DNA from: an uncultured Lachnospiraceae bacterium
Lineage (GTDB): Bacteria; Bacillota; Clostridia; Lachnospirales; Lachnospiraceae
Direction of reading: 5' to 3'
NCBI GenBank assembly: GCA_947623185.1
Contig: CANQGL010000006.1
Coordinates: 1-63,570 of the forward strand
DNA length: 63,570 nucleotides
Below the pieces are notes generated by a model. The model worked only from the letters and a program-made list of their open reading frames with translations, was not told the DNA's origin and did no database searches. Positions within the stretch are counted from its first letter, which is position 1, and each line of letters opens with the position of its first letter. Position numbers and translations under genes: made by a program. Shown here one piece after another: positions 7,747 to 16,714 of the stretch.

Positions 7747-7826
7747 GCGGCTGTGGCGGAACTGGCAGACGCACCAGCCTTAGGAGCTGGCGGGAGACCG
7801 TGGGGGTTCAAATCCCTTCAGCCGCA
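7747..7826 (+). tRNA. tRNA-Leu (anticodon UAG)
   Basis: The 7-bp acceptor stem GCGGCTG/CAGCCGC with discriminator A folds with a D arm (GGCGGAACTGGCAGACGC), an anticodon stem CCAGC/GCTGG with loop CTTAGGA (anticodon TAG), an 11-nt class II-type variable arm and a TTCAAAT T-loop. The CCA end is not encoded. The 80-nt length is slightly short for leucine tRNA, but all arms pair. Confidence 0.96.
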
Positions 7827-7842
7827 TTGCTTTGCCGGTACG

Positions 7843-7880
7843 AGACTTATCCGTTGCACGACGGATAGGTCTTATTTTCT
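7843..7880 (+). terminator. intrinsic terminator after tRNA-Leu
   Basis: AGACTTATCCGT (7843-7854) pairs with ACGGATAGGTCT (7861-7872; one G-U), 6-nt loop, followed by TATTTTCT. Confidence 0.8.
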
Positions 7881-7933
7881 AATTTGGAGAATATGACTGT
7901 ATAGCCCTGCCATAACGGATCGGAGGATAAACC

Positions 7934-8500
7934 ATGGGTCTGATCGAACTGTTCATAATCGCCGTCGGGCTGTCGATGGATGCGTTTGCGGTCTCCGTCT
8001 GCAAGGGCCTTTCGGTGACGCGCATGAAACTCTCGCACGCGCTGATCTGCGGCGCTTATTTCGGGGGCTTCCAGATGCTTATGCCCGCGATCGGATACCT
8101 GCTCGGGAGCCAGTTCGAGAGCGTGATCACCCGTATCGATCACTGGGTCGCGTTCATTCTCCTGTCCGTCATCGGCGCGAACATGATCCGCGAAGCGCGC
8201 GGCGGCGAAGAGGAGGAGCTCGACGCCTCCTTTGCCCCGGCGGCCATGCTTCCGCTGGCGGTCGCGACCAGCATAGACGCGCTGGCGGTCGGCGTGACGT
8301 TCGCGTTCCTGCGCGTCAACATTTTCTGGGCCGTCGTTTTTATCGGCGTGGTGACCTTTACGCTGTCCGCGGTTGGCGTCCGCATCGGGCATATCTTCGG
8401 CCTGCGCTACAAATCGGGAGCTGAGATCGCGGGCGGCGTCATCCTGATCCTGATGGGCGCAAAGATCCTGCTGGAACATCTCGGCCTTCTTCCTTTCTGA
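7934..8500 (+). CDS. mntP: manganese efflux pump MntP
   Basis: A 188-residue polytopic membrane protein exporting Mn2+ to avoid manganese toxicity. The two inverted halves each carry the acidic transport motif: [12 protein letters not shown] near the N-terminus and [11 protein letters not shown] in the middle. Six hydrophobic helices are visible with a Glu-rich cytoplasmic loop (GGEEEEL). The start has GGAGGA 8 bases upstream. Many mntP genes are controlled by a yybP-ykoY riboswitch, but no such motif is present in the 53 bp before this start. Confidence 0.95.
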   Translation: MGLIELFIIAVGLSMDAFAVSVCKGLSVTRMKLSHALICGAYFGGFQMLMPAIGYLLGSQFESVITRIDHWVAFILLSVIGANMIREARGGEEEELDASFAPAAMLPLAVATSIDALAVGVTFAFLRVNIFWAVVFIGVVTFTLSAVGVRIGHIFGLRYKSGAEIAGGVILILMGAKILLEHLGLLPF

Positions 8501-8536
8501 AAACCGTTTCTTTTCTTTCCGGAAATCAAAAAACAG

Positions 8537-8565
8537 TTGACAAATGCCTCCGTTCATTATAATAT
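8537..8565 (+). promoter_or_regulatory. promoter of the pseudouridine salvage operon
   Basis: Perfect TTGACA (8537-8542). Possible -10 sequences are TATAAT at 8558 (15-bp spacing) or TAATAT at 8560 (17-bp spacing). It precedes psuK by about 65 bp. Confidence 0.7.
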
Positions 8566-8630
8566 GAAATAAAGAAATGTTTATATACTTAAAGAAAAAT
8601 TAGACACCGGACAGGAACGGGGGTGAGTGC

Positions 8631-9758
8631 TTGACAGAGCGGGAAAGACAGATCATGGATCTTCTCCTTCAGAACCCGATGCTTTCGCAGGAGGAGATCG
8701 CGAACAGTCTCGGGATCTCGCGGTCGTCCGTGGGCGTCCATCTGATGAACCTGAGCAAAGAAGGCTATATCCTCGGCCGCGGCTATGTGCTGGCCGAGCT
8801 GACGGAAAAGTATGTGGTCGGCATCGGGGCCGCCAACATCGATCTGATGGGCCGAAGCGGCAGGCCGCTGGTGGCGGCGGACTCCAATCCGGGCCAGATC
8901 GGCATGAGCGTCGGGGGCGTGACGCACAACATCTGCGAGAACGCGGCCCGGCTCGGGCTTCCGGTCCGGCTAATCACGGCCGTCGGGGACGACATCTACG
9001 CGGACAAGATCCGCAAGGAATGCATCGACGCCAACATCGACACTTCAAACTTTCTTGTGGTGCCCGGTTTCGCGTCCTCGACATACCTGTCGATCCACGA
9101 CAACCGCGGCGAGATGGCGCTGGCGCTCTCGGACATGCGCGTCCTTCAGGAGCTGAGCACCGATTTCCTCAAGACGAAGGACAAGCTGTTACGCAACGCG
9201 GGGGCGATCGTGATGGACACGGGCCTGCCGAAGGCGATCCTCGACTATGTATCCCAGACCTACGGGGATACGGTCCCGGTGTTCGTGGATCCGGTAAGCA
9301 CGACCTATTCGGAAAAGCTTCTGGGGGATCTCAGCCATTACCACACGTTCAAGCCGAACGTGCAGGAGATCGAGGTCCTTTCCGGCCGGAAGGCCGACAC
9401 GCAGGAGAACATGATCCGGGCGTGCCGCATCCTGCTGGATCGGGGGCTCTCGCGGGTGATCGTGAGCCGCGGGCAGCACGGGAGCATCTACATGGACCAA
9501 AACGGCACGCTGCTGCACGCGAAGACGAAGCCGCTCGAACAGTTCGCCAACGCGACCGGCGCGGGCGACGCGTTCATGAGCGGAATGCTTTACGGCACGT
9601 TAAAGGGACTGGACACCGAGGATATGCTGCGGTTCGCGACGGCGATGTCCTGGCTGGCGATCCAGCACGAGCGGACGATCAATCCCACGATCACGGAAAA
9701 AAGCGTCTGGGATACGGTGGACGCGGTAAAGTTTCAGGTTGAAAAGATAACAATTTAA
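8631..9758 (+). CDS. psuK: pseudouridine kinase with N-terminal winged helix
   Basis: The TTG start 8631 follows GGGGTGAG. Residues 1-55 form a winged helix ([20 protein letters not shown]) and about 60-370 a PfkB/ribokinase domain with GAANIDLMG, the SVGGVTHN sugar-binding segment and NATGAGDAF carrying the catalytic Asp (D313). It phosphorylates pseudouridine to pseudouridine 5'-phosphate, and psuG, for the next step, follows 19 bp later. HTH fusions of this kinase are known in Firmicutes and suggest autoregulation. It is 375 residues long. Confidence 0.9.
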   Translation: MTERERQIMDLLLQNPMLSQEEIANSLGISRSSVGVHLMNLSKEGYILGRGYVLAELTEKYVVGIGAANIDLMGRSGRPLVAADSNPGQIGMSVGGVTHNICENAARLGLPVRLITAVGDDIYADKIRKECIDANIDTSNFLVVPGFASSTYLSIHDNRGEMALALSDMRVLQELSTDFLKTKDKLLRNAGAIVMDTGLPKAILDYVSQTYGDTVPVFVDPVSTTYSEKLLGDLSHYHTFKPNVQEIEVLSGRKADTQENMIRACRILLDRGLSRVIVSRGQHGSIYMDQNGTLLHAKTKPLEQFANATGAGDAFMSGMLYGTLKGLDTEDMLRFATAMSWLAIQHERTINPTITEKSVWDTVDAVKFQVEKITI

Positions 9759-9777
9759 AAGAAGGAGACTGAAAGCG

Positions 9778-10695
9778 ATGGAAAACAAATATCTGTCCGT
9801 TACGGACGAAATCAGACAGGCGTTAAAGGAGAACAAACCGGTCGTGGCGCTGGAATCGACGATCCTTTCCCACGGTATGCCGTTTCCGGAAAATATGGAA
9901 TTTTCCCATAAGGTCGAGGAGATCATCCGCGCCGAGGGCGCGATCCCGGCGACCACCGCCATCATCGGCGGAAAGCTGAAGGTGGGCCTTACCGGCGAGG
10001 AGCTGGACGTCATGTGCAAGGCGGACGGCGTCGGCAAAGTCAGCCGCCGCGACGTGGCGACCTATCTGGCGACGAAGAAAACGGGGGCGACGACGGTCGC
10101 CACGACGATGATGCTCGCCGAGATGGCGGGGATCCGCGTGTTTGCCACAGGCGGGATCGGCGGCGTGCACAGAGGCGCGGAGACCACGATGGATATTTCC
10201 GCGGATCTGCAGGAGCTTGCGAACACACAGGTTGCGGTCGTCTGCGCCGGAGCGAAATCCCTGCTGGATATCCCGAAAACGCTGGAATATCTTGAGACCA
10301 TGGGCGTTCCGGTCCTCGGGATGGGGACGGAGGACTTCCCGGCGTTCTACTGCCGCAGGAGCGGATGCAAGGTGGACTGCCGGATCGATACCTACGCGGA
10401 GATGGCGGCCGTGCTCAAGACCAAATGGGACCTTGGCCTGAAGGGAGGCGTCGTGATCGCCAATCCGATCCCCGAGGAATACGAGCTCGACTTTGACGAG
10501 ATGGAAGCGGTCATCAACCGCGCGCTCGAAGCGGCGAAAGAGGCGAATATCCACGGAAAGGATACCACGCCGTTCCTGCTGTCGCACATCAAGGAGTATA
10601 CGAACGGCGTTTCCTTCGCCTCGAACCTGCAGCTTGCCTACAACAACGCGCGGGTAGCGGCCCGGATCGCCATCGAATATGCAAAAATGAAATAG
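9778..10695 (+). CDS. psuG: pseudouridine-5'-phosphate glycosidase
   Basis: Breaks the C-C glycosidic bond of pseudouridine 5'-phosphate to give uracil and ribose 5-phosphate. The 305-residue sequence has the family hallmarks [13 protein letters not shown], the lysine-containing [22 protein letters not shown] and [10 protein letters not shown]. It uses a Mn2+ centre in characterised members. It lies between psuK and a purine nucleoside phosphorylase in one operon with short gaps. Confidence 0.96.
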   Translation: MENKYLSVTDEIRQALKENKPVVALESTILSHGMPFPENMEFSHKVEEIIRAEGAIPATTAIIGGKLKVGLTGEELDVMCKADGVGKVSRRDVATYLATKKTGATTVATTMMLAEMAGIRVFATGGIGGVHRGAETTMDISADLQELANTQVAVVCAGAKSLLDIPKTLEYLETMGVPVLGMGTEDFPAFYCRRSGCKVDCRIDTYAEMAAVLKTKWDLGLKGGVVIANPIPEEYELDFDEMEAVINRALEAAKEANIHGKDTTPFLLSHIKEYTNGVSFASNLQLAYNNARVAARIAIEYAKMK

Positions 10696-10710
10696 AAAAG
10701 GAGGATGGGT

Positions 10711-11541
10711 ATGAACGAAAGACTTAAAAGAGCGTACGAGAGCGCAAGAAAGCAGGTCAGCTTCAAGCCGGAAGTCGCGCTGATCCTCGGATCCGGCCTC
10801 GGGGGCTTCGGCGAGACCGTAAACGTCGTCGAGACGCTGAATTACAGCGATATCGAGGGATTCCCGGTGTCGACGGCTCCGGGCCACAAGGGGCGCTTCC
10901 TCTTCGGCTATGTCGGCGACGTCCCGATGATGATCATGCAGGGGAGAGTCCACTATTACGAGGGCTACTCGATGGAAGAAGTCGTCATGCCGATCCGCCT
11001 CATGAAGCTGATGGGCGTGAAGCTTTTGTTCTTAACGAACGCGTCCGGCGGCATCAACCTGGATTATAAGGCCGGCGATTTCATGATGCTGACCGACCAT
11101 ATCAGCCTTGTTCCGTCGCCGCTCATCGGACCGAACGACGACGACCTCGGACCGCGCTTCCCGGATATGAGCAACATCTACAAGGAAGAGCTGCGGGCGA
11201 TCATCCGCCGCGTTGCGAAGGAGGAGAACATCCTTCTGCACGAGGGCGTCTACATCCAGTTCACCGGACCGTCCTACGAGACGCCGGCCGAAGTCCGCAT
11301 GTCGCGCGTGATGGGCGCGGACGCGGTCGGCATGAGCACGGCGTGCGAGGCGATCGTCGCCAACCATATGGGAATGGACATCTGCGGGATCTCCTGCGTG
11401 ACGACGATGGCGGCCGGGATCGGAGAACCGCTGACCCATGAGGAAGTCGAGGCGTCCGCCGCCCGGGCGTCGGCAGATTTCGAGCGCCTTGTCAAGAAGT
11501 CCCTGACGGCGCTTTACCACGAATATCTGTGCAAAAAATAA
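10711..11541 (+). CDS. purine-nucleoside phosphorylase
   Basis: The 276-residue trimeric-type PNP cleaves purine (deoxy)ribonucleosides with phosphate. Motifs: ILGSGLGGF (phosphate site), APGHKGRFLFG, GRVHYYEGY, NASGGIN, QFTGPSYETPAE and the specificity loop near GMSTACEA. ATG 10711 is chosen because AAAAGGAGG ends 6 bases before it; ATG 10705 lies too close. It is the third gene of the psuK-psuG operon, so the operon covers both pseudouridine and purine nucleoside breakdown. Confidence 0.93.
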   Translation: MNERLKRAYESARKQVSFKPEVALILGSGLGGFGETVNVVETLNYSDIEGFPVSTAPGHKGRFLFGYVGDVPMMIMQGRVHYYEGYSMEEVVMPIRLMKLMGVKLLFLTNASGGINLDYKAGDFMMLTDHISLVPSPLIGPNDDDLGPRFPDMSNIYKEELRAIIRRVAKEENILLHEGVYIQFTGPSYETPAEVRMSRVMGADAVGMSTACEAIVANHMGMDICGISCVTTMAAGIGEPLTHEEVEASAARASADFERLVKKSLTALYHEYLCKK

Positions 11542-11669
11542 GAAACACCGTCATCTTGATCCTGATCGCGGCTGGCTGTTTTTCGGCCAGCCGCTGGCTG
11601 TATCATCGGCAGCAGGACCGGTTCCGGGCGGAAGGACGGCAAGGCGCGGCGCGCCGGCAGGCAGAATGA
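11529..11669 (+). CDS. possible small membrane protein (46 aa) overlapping the PNP stop
   Basis: A GTG at 11529, inside the last codons of the PNP gene, opens a 46-residue frame. The product has one hydrophobic helix (TVILILIAAGCFSAS) and an Arg/Gln-rich tail. The frame fills the PNP-tcdA gap exactly and ends 9 bases before the tcdA start. There is no clear ribosome site, so translation would depend on coupling. It may be non-coding. Confidence 0.3.
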   Translation: MQKIRNTVILILIAAGCFSASRWLYHRQQDRFRAEGRQGAARRQAE

Positions 11670-11678
11670 AAGGAATCT

Positions 11679-12452
11679 ATGGCAGGACAGTTTGAGAGAA
11701 CGGAACTTTTACTCGGAGAGGAAGCGATGAAGACCCTGGCGGCCGCGCGGGTGGCCGTATTCGGGGTCGGGGGCGTCGGCGGCTATGCCGCGGAGGCCCT
11801 GGCGCGGTGCGGCGTGGGGACGATCGACCTGATCGATAACGACCGGGTGAGCCTCACGAACCTGAACCGCCAGATCATCGCCACGCATCGGACGGTCGGG
11901 CGGGACAAGGTCGACGTCATGCGGGACCGCATCCTGGACATCAATCCGGACGCGGCGGTCAACGTGCACAAGTGCTTTTTCCTGCCGGAAACGGAGGAAC
12001 GGTTCGATTTTGCGCAGTATTCGTATGTGGTGGACGCGGTCGACACGGTGACGGCCAAGATCGAGCTGATCCTGCGGGCGCAGGCGGCCGGGACTCCCGT
12101 GATCAGCAGCATGGGCGCGGGAAACAAGCTGGATCCGACCAAATTCGAGGTCGCGGATATCTACGAGACTTCGGTCTGTCCGCTGGCCCGGATCATGCGG
12201 AAGGAACTGAAGAAAAGGAACGTGAAAAGCCTCAAGGTGGTCTACTCGAAGGAGGAACCGCTGCGTCCGCGCACAAAAGCCGCGGATGAGGAGGACGAAA
12301 AAGACGGGGATAAGAAAAACTGCGGGCAGAGCCGAAAAAGGGATATTCCGGGATCGGTCGCGTTCGTGCCGCCGGTCGCCGGGCTGATCATCGCGGGCGA
12401 GGTCGTAAAGGATCTGACGCGCGGTGCCACGGAAAAAAGAGGAGACAGGTAA
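11679..12452 (+). CDS. tcdA: tRNA threonylcarbamoyladenosine dehydratase
   Basis: A ThiF/E1-like ATP-dependent enzyme that dehydrates t6A37 to cyclic ct6A. The 257-residue sequence has the nucleotide loop GVGGVGGYAAEALAR (about residues 29-43), DNDRVSLTNLNRQ, the VDAVDTVTAK segment and CPLARIMRKELKKR, which is typical of TcdA. A charged insertion (about 203-222, rich in Asp, Glu and Lys) interrupts the C-terminal part. The Sua5 gene at 2705 supplies the earlier t6A step. The ABC-transporter lipoprotein gene starts 2 bases after this stop. Confidence 0.93.
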   Translation: MAGQFERTELLLGEEAMKTLAAARVAVFGVGGVGGYAAEALARCGVGTIDLIDNDRVSLTNLNRQIIATHRTVGRDKVDVMRDRILDINPDAAVNVHKCFFLPETEERFDFAQYSYVVDAVDTVTAKIELILRAQAAGTPVISSMGAGNKLDPTKFEVADIYETSVCPLARIMRKELKKRNVKSLKVVYSKEEPLRPRTKAADEEDEKDGDKKNCGQSRKRDIPGSVAFVPPVAGLIIAGEVVKDLTRGATEKRGDR

Positions 12453-12454
12453 TT

Positions 12455-13564
12455 ATGAAAAAAACAATGAAAATACTGATCGCGGCCGCGGTCTGCGCGT
12501 CCGTGCTTGCCGCGTGCGCGCCGAAACACCCGGTCGCGGGCGAGAACGAACAGACCGCGCAGGAGAGCGCCGTTCAGACGGAGGCCGCGCAGGAGAGCGC
12601 CGCCCCGACGCAGACAGCGCCCGAAACGGAGGAAGCCGAAACGGAAGAAACCGAGGCGGCGGACGGCGTGACGGTCCGCGTCGCCGGTCTTAAGGGGCCG
12701 ACCACGATGGGGCTCGTGCGGCTGATCGACGACGCCAAAAACGGCGAGTCGGAGAACCGGTATGAATTTACCATGGCGACGGCGGCGGACGAGGTGACCG
12801 CGATGGTCGCCGCGGGAAAGACCGACATCGCGCTTCTCCCGGCCAATGTGGCGAGCGTGCTTTACAATAAGACGGAAGGCGGCGTCGCCGTCATCGACAT
12901 CAATACGCTGGGCGTCCTCTATCTGGTGTCGGCGGACACGTCCGTCGCCTCGATCGGGGATCTTTCCGGCCGCACGGTCTGCCTGCCCGGAAAGGGGACC
13001 ACTCCGGAATATGTGTTCCGGTATCTGATCGCGGAGGCGGGGCTCGGCGAGGACGAGGTGACGTTTCGGTTCTGCTCCGAGGCGGCGGAGGTCGCCTCGA
13101 TCCTGGCGGAGGATACGGAGGCGATCGGTCTGCTCCCGCAGCCGTTCGTGACCGCGGCGCTGGCCCAGAACGATAAGCTCTCGATCGTCGCGGATCTGAC
13201 CGAGGAATGGGACAGGGCGCAGAGCGGAGAGAGCGCCGGACGTCTGGTTACCGGGGTCACGATCGTGAACTCGGAATTTCTGGCGGAACACGGGGATCTT
13301 GTCGATACCTTCCTGAAAGAGCACCGGGAGTCGATCGCGTTCACGGAGGAAGATCCGGACGCGGCCGCCGAACTGATCGCAAAGCAGGGGATCGTCGCGA
13401 AAGCGCCGCTGGCGAAGAAAGCGCTTCCGTACTGCAACATCCGCTACATCGACGGGGAAGAGATGAAGGAAGCGCTAAACGGTTATCTCGGCGTGCTGTT
13501 CGGACAGGATCCGCAGTCCGTCGGCGGCGCGCTGCCGGATGACGCGTTTTACTATATTCCGTAG
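12455..13564 (+). CDS. ABC transporter substrate-binding lipoprotein (NMT1/SsuA-like)
   Basis: A lipoprotein of 369 residues with signal peptide and lipobox ending LAAC (C21). An Ala/Gln/Glu/Thr-rich low-complexity linker with a near-repeated AAQESA motif runs to about residue 68. The remainder is a periplasmic-binding fold of the NMT1/SsuA type (VRVAGLKGPTTMGL, GKTDIALLPANVASV, DLSGRTVCLPGKG). It should deliver a small ligand to the permease and ATPase encoded next. The family handles sulfonates, nitrate, bicarbonate and thiamin precursors, and the ligand here is unknown. Confidence 0.88.
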   Translation: MKKTMKILIAAAVCASVLAACAPKHPVAGENEQTAQESAVQTEAAQESAAPTQTAPETEEAETEETEAADGVTVRVAGLKGPTTMGLVRLIDDAKNGESENRYEFTMATAADEVTAMVAAGKTDIALLPANVASVLYNKTEGGVAVIDINTLGVLYLVSADTSVASIGDLSGRTVCLPGKGTTPEYVFRYLIAEAGLGEDEVTFRFCSEAAEVASILAEDTEAIGLLPQPFVTAALAQNDKLSIVADLTEEWDRAQSGESAGRLVTGVTIVNSEFLAEHGDLVDTFLKEHRESIAFTEEDPDAAAELIAKQGIVAKAPLAKKALPYCNIRYIDGEEMKEALNGYLGVLFGQDPQSVGGALPDDAFYYIP

Positions 13565-13592
13565 GAGAAAGACTGTCGGGGTGTGATCGGCG

Positions 13593-14357
13593 ATGAAGAA
13601 CCTTCCGAACCGGATCAAAAAAATACTGATCGTCCTGTTCTGGCTCTGCCTGTGGCAGGCCGTTTCCGTGCTGGTCCGCAACCGGATCCTGCTGGTGGGA
13701 CCCGCGGAGACGGTGCGCGCGCTCATCCTGCAGGCCGGACAGGCTTCGTTCTGGCGGGCGGTCGCCTTTTCAACGGGGCGGATCTGCCTCGGCTTTCTTC
13801 TGGCTTTTGCCGCCGGGATCGCAACGGGCGCGCTTTCGTACCGGTCCCCCGCGGCCGGGGCTTTTCTGTCGCCTCCGATCCAGTTCATGAAATCGGTCCC
13901 GGTCGCCTCGTTCGTGATCCTGGCGCTGGTCTGGACCGGCTCGCGGAATCTGTCGGTCCTGATCTCGTTCCTGGTCGCCTTCCCGATGATCCACATGGCG
14001 ACGGAGACGGGGCTTATGCATACGGACGCAAAGCTGCTGGAGATGGCCCGCGTCTTTAGGGTCCCGGCGTGGAAAACGGCGTTTTATATCCACCGGCCGT
14101 CGCTTTATCCCTATCTTCTCGGCGTCTGCCGGTCGGCGCTCGGGATGGCGTTCAAATCCGGCGTCGCGGCGGAGGTCATCGGCGTGCCGGACGGGTCGAT
14201 CGGGGAGAAGCTCTATATGGCCAAGATCTATCTGAGCACGGCGGAACTGTTCGCGTGGACGTTCACGGTCATCGCGGTCAGCGCGCTGTTCGAGAAGGGA
14301 TTCCTGGCGCTCCTTCGCGCGGCGTCTGGACCGGCCGCGGAAAAAGCGGAGAAGTGA
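13593..14357 (+). CDS. ABC transporter permease (SsuC/TauC type)
   Basis: This 254-residue permease has about six membrane helices. The coupling segment AKLLEMARVFRVPAWKTAFYI (about residues 147-167), with the following GMAFKSGVAAEVIG, matches the BPD-type permeases of nitrate/sulfonate/thiamin-precursor importers. The start ATG 13593 follows a GGGGTG ribosome site. It pairs with the lipoprotein upstream and the ATPase downstream to form a complete importer. Confidence 0.9.
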   Translation: MKNLPNRIKKILIVLFWLCLWQAVSVLVRNRILLVGPAETVRALILQAGQASFWRAVAFSTGRICLGFLLAFAAGIATGALSYRSPAAGAFLSPPIQFMKSVPVASFVILALVWTGSRNLSVLISFLVAFPMIHMATETGLMHTDAKLLEMARVFRVPAWKTAFYIHRPSLYPYLLGVCRSALGMAFKSGVAAEVIGVPDGSIGEKLYMAKIYLSTAELFAWTFTVIAVSALFEKGFLALLRAASGPAAEKAEK

Positions 14358-14462
14358 ACGACAGCCCGGCTGCAAAAAACCGGAGTGGTGAGCGTCAGAT
14401 ATGGCCGCAACGCCGAAAAAACGGCGCGGGAAACGCAGGGCGGACAGGAAAGGAGCGGATGT

Positions 14463-15044
14463 ATGCGGATCTGCGGACTGACAAAAAGCTATAACGGGAT
14501 CCCGGTCTTTCGGGACCTCTCCCTGGATTTTTCCGACGGCGGGACATACTGCCTGACGGCTCCGTCCGGAGCGGGAAAGACCACGCTCTTTCGGATCATA
14601 CTGGGCCTGGAAGAGCCGGACTCCGGCACGGTATCGGGCCTTGCGGGGAAGCGGCTGACGGCGGTATTTCAGGAGGACAGGCTCCTGGAGGGTTATACCG
14701 CGCTCAAAAACCTGCGCTTTGTCTCGGGGAACCGCTTTTCGGACGACGAGCTGAACGGCCTGCTTTTGCGCCTTCTTCCTCCGGACGCCCTTAAAAAGCG
14801 CGTCAGCGCGTTTTCCGGCGGGATGCGGCGTCGGGTCGAGATCCTGCGCGCGCTGATCGCCCCGTCCGACGCGATCCTGATGGATGAGCCGTTTTCCGGC
14901 CTCGATCCGGAGACGAAACGGGCGGCTGCGGACCTGATCCGGGAGCTCGCAAAGGGCAGGCTTCTGATCGTCGCGACGCACTCGGCGGAGGACGCCGGGC
15001 TGCTTGGAGCCGCGACCGTCCGGCTGGATCCCCTGCCCGCTTAA
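14463..15044 (+). CDS. ABC transporter ATP-binding protein
   Basis: A compact 193-residue ATPase with Walker A APSGAGKTT, Q-loop in AVFQEDRLLEG, signature FSGGMRRRVE, Walker B AILMDEPFSGLD and H-loop ATHS. ATG 14463 is chosen because AAAGGAG lies 7 bases upstream. It is shorter than the typical SsuB/TauB length (about 250), lacking C-terminal additions but keeping all catalytic motifs. It is the last gene of the tcdA-importer unit; the next gene has its own promoter. Confidence 0.92.
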   Translation: MRICGLTKSYNGIPVFRDLSLDFSDGGTYCLTAPSGAGKTTLFRIILGLEEPDSGTVSGLAGKRLTAVFQEDRLLEGYTALKNLRFVSGNRFSDDELNGLLLRLLPPDALKKRVSAFSGGMRRRVEILRALIAPSDAILMDEPFSGLDPETKRAAADLIRELAKGRLLIVATHSAEDAGLLGAATVRLDPLPA

Positions 15045-15095
15045 AAAAATCAAGAAGACCCGACAAAAATTGTTAAAAAATAATCAAAAAACATC

Positions 15096-15124
15096 TTGCC
15101 AAACCGACTTCGATATGCCATAAT
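15096..15124 (+). promoter_or_regulatory. promoter of the hydrogenase-like gene
   Basis: TTGCCA (15096-15101), 17-bp spacer, CATAAT (15119-15124). It rules out translation starts upstream of about 15131 in this frame. Confidence 0.7.
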
Positions 15125-15179
15125 ATATGCGCTATTTGAGAAGGTTTGGTTTTTTTATTATGAGGAGGATACAGTCAAT

Positions 15180-16637
15180 ATGGTAACGAACGACGAAGCG
15201 CTGCTCAAAATCAAGTACGACGTGATACACGAAGTGGCGAAACTTGCGTTTGACGGGGAGCTTGAGGAAAAGAGGCATGAGATCCCTTACAAGCTGATTC
15301 CGGGGCCCAAGGCGAAATTCCGTTGCTGCATATACAAAGAACGAGAGATCATCCGCCAGAGGATCCGTCTGGCCGAGGGGAAATGTCCCAGCCATATCCA
15401 CAGCGACAACGTCATTCAGGTCATTCCGTCCGCCTGTGAGGAATGTCCGATCACGCGGTTTGTCGTAACGGACAACTGCCAGAAATGTATGGGAAAGGCG
15501 TGCCAGAGCGCCTGTAACTTCGGCGCGATCAGCATCGGCCGCGACCGCGCGCACATTGATCCCAGTATTTGCCGCGAGTGCGGAAAATGCGCCCAGTCGT
15601 GCCCCTACAACGCGATCGCGGAGCTGATCCGTCCCTGCCGGAGAGTCTGCCCGGTGGACGCGATCAAGATGGACCGCGAGACCGGCATCTGCCAGATCGA
15701 CGAGAGCAAATGCATCCAGTGCGGCGCCTGCGTGAGGAGCTGCCCGTTCGGCGCGATCACGACCAAGGTCTACGTCGTCCCCGTGATCGAAGAGATCCGG
15801 GCCGGGAAAAAGGTCGTCGCGATGATCGCTCCCTCGGTCGAGGGCGAATTCGGACCGGAGATCACGATGGGAAGCTGGAGAACGGCGCTCAAGAAGATCG
15901 GCTTTTCGGATATGGTCGAGGTCGGGCTCGGCGGCGACATGACCGCCGCGTACGAGGCGCAGGAGTGGGCGGAAGCCTACAAAGAGGGAAAGAAACTGAC
16001 GACCTCCTGCTGTCCCGCTTTCGTCAACATGATCAAAAAACATTATCCGACGCTGGCCGGAAACATCTCCACCACGGTATCGCCCATGTGCGCGGTGTCG
16101 AGAATGTTAAAGGCGCAGGATCCGGAGACCGTCACCGTCTTCATCGGCCCCTGCATGGCGAAAAAAGCGGAGGCGGCCGACAAGTCGGTCGAGGGCAACG
16201 CCGATTATGTCCTTACCTTCGGCGAGGCGCTTGAGATGATCCGCGCGAAGGGCGTGGAGCTCGAACCGGAGCCGTACGAGAACCAGCAGGCGAGCGTGTT
16301 CGGAAAGCGGTTCGGAAACGGCGGCGGCGTGACGAACGCGGTCCTTCAGTGCCTGAAGGAGAAGGGCGAGAACACGGACGTCAAGGTGGCGCGCTGCAGC
16401 GGGCCGGCCGATGTCAAGAAGGCGCTCCTGCTCATGAAGGTCGGCCGTCTGCCCGAGGATTTCATCGAGGGCATGATGTGCCAGGGCGGCTGCGTCGGCG
16501 GCCCCAGCAACCTGAAACAGGAGAGCATCTGGAAGAAAGACCGCGACAGCCTGATCGCGCAGGCGGACGGCCGCGGCGTGTGGGAAAACCTGTCAAATTA
16601 CGATATGGATTCCTTCTCGATGCATCGGGGAGACTAA
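15180..16637 (+). CDS. monomeric [FeFe]-hydrogenase-like iron-sulfur protein
   Basis: The 485-residue protein has an N-terminal domain with several Cys clusters (CEECP, CQKCMGKACQSAC, CRECGKCAQSCP, CIQCGACVRSCP) that should hold three ferredoxin-type [4Fe-4S] centres. A hydrogenase H-cluster domain follows. The H-cluster cysteines are C277/C278 in TSCCPAF, C325 in GPCMAKKAEA, and C434 and C438 in MMCQGGCVGG. All are present, but the motifs differ from the classical TSCCPAW and MPC forms, as in the poorly characterised 'group B' enzymes. ATG 15180 has GAGGAGG 11 bases upstream. It may oxidise or evolve H2 with ferredoxin, or act as a sensor. Maturases HydEFG are not in the window. Confidence 0.87.
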   Translation: MVTNDEALLKIKYDVIHEVAKLAFDGELEEKRHEIPYKLIPGPKAKFRCCIYKEREIIRQRIRLAEGKCPSHIHSDNVIQVIPSACEECPITRFVVTDNCQKCMGKACQSACNFGAISIGRDRAHIDPSICRECGKCAQSCPYNAIAELIRPCRRVCPVDAIKMDRETGICQIDESKCIQCGACVRSCPFGAITTKVYVVPVIEEIRAGKKVVAMIAPSVEGEFGPEITMGSWRTALKKIGFSDMVEVGLGGDMTAAYEAQEWAEAYKEGKKLTTSCCPAFVNMIKKHYPTLAGNISTTVSPMCAVSRMLKAQDPETVTVFIGPCMAKKAEAADKSVEGNADYVLTFGEALEMIRAKGVELEPEPYENQQASVFGKRFGNGGGVTNAVLQCLKEKGENTDVKVARCSGPADVKKALLLMKVGRLPEDFIEGMMCQGGCVGGPSNLKQESIWKKDRDSLIAQADGRGVWENLSNYDMDSFSMHRGD

Positions 16638-16714
16638 TGTCGGAAATTGCAAACTTTTCCCTTTAAAAACGTCGAAAAAGCGGAAAACTCGGGATATTGT
16701 CGGGGAAAAAAACT

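Noticed and set aside
7827-7933. yybP-ykoY manganese riboswitch before mntP
   Set aside because: The gap is only about 107 bp, contains the tRNA terminator, and lacks the conserved riboswitch segments.
9823-10953. Long minus-strand open frame (376 codons) opposite psuG and PNP
   Set aside because: Arg/His/Asp-rich product typical of an antisense frame in GC-rich coding DNA. The opposite strand carries clear enzymes with ribosome sites.
13770-15053. Long minus-strand open frame (427 codons) opposite the ABC permease and ATPase
   Set aside because: Low-complexity Arg-rich translation without domain motifs, while the plus strand encodes complete ABC components.
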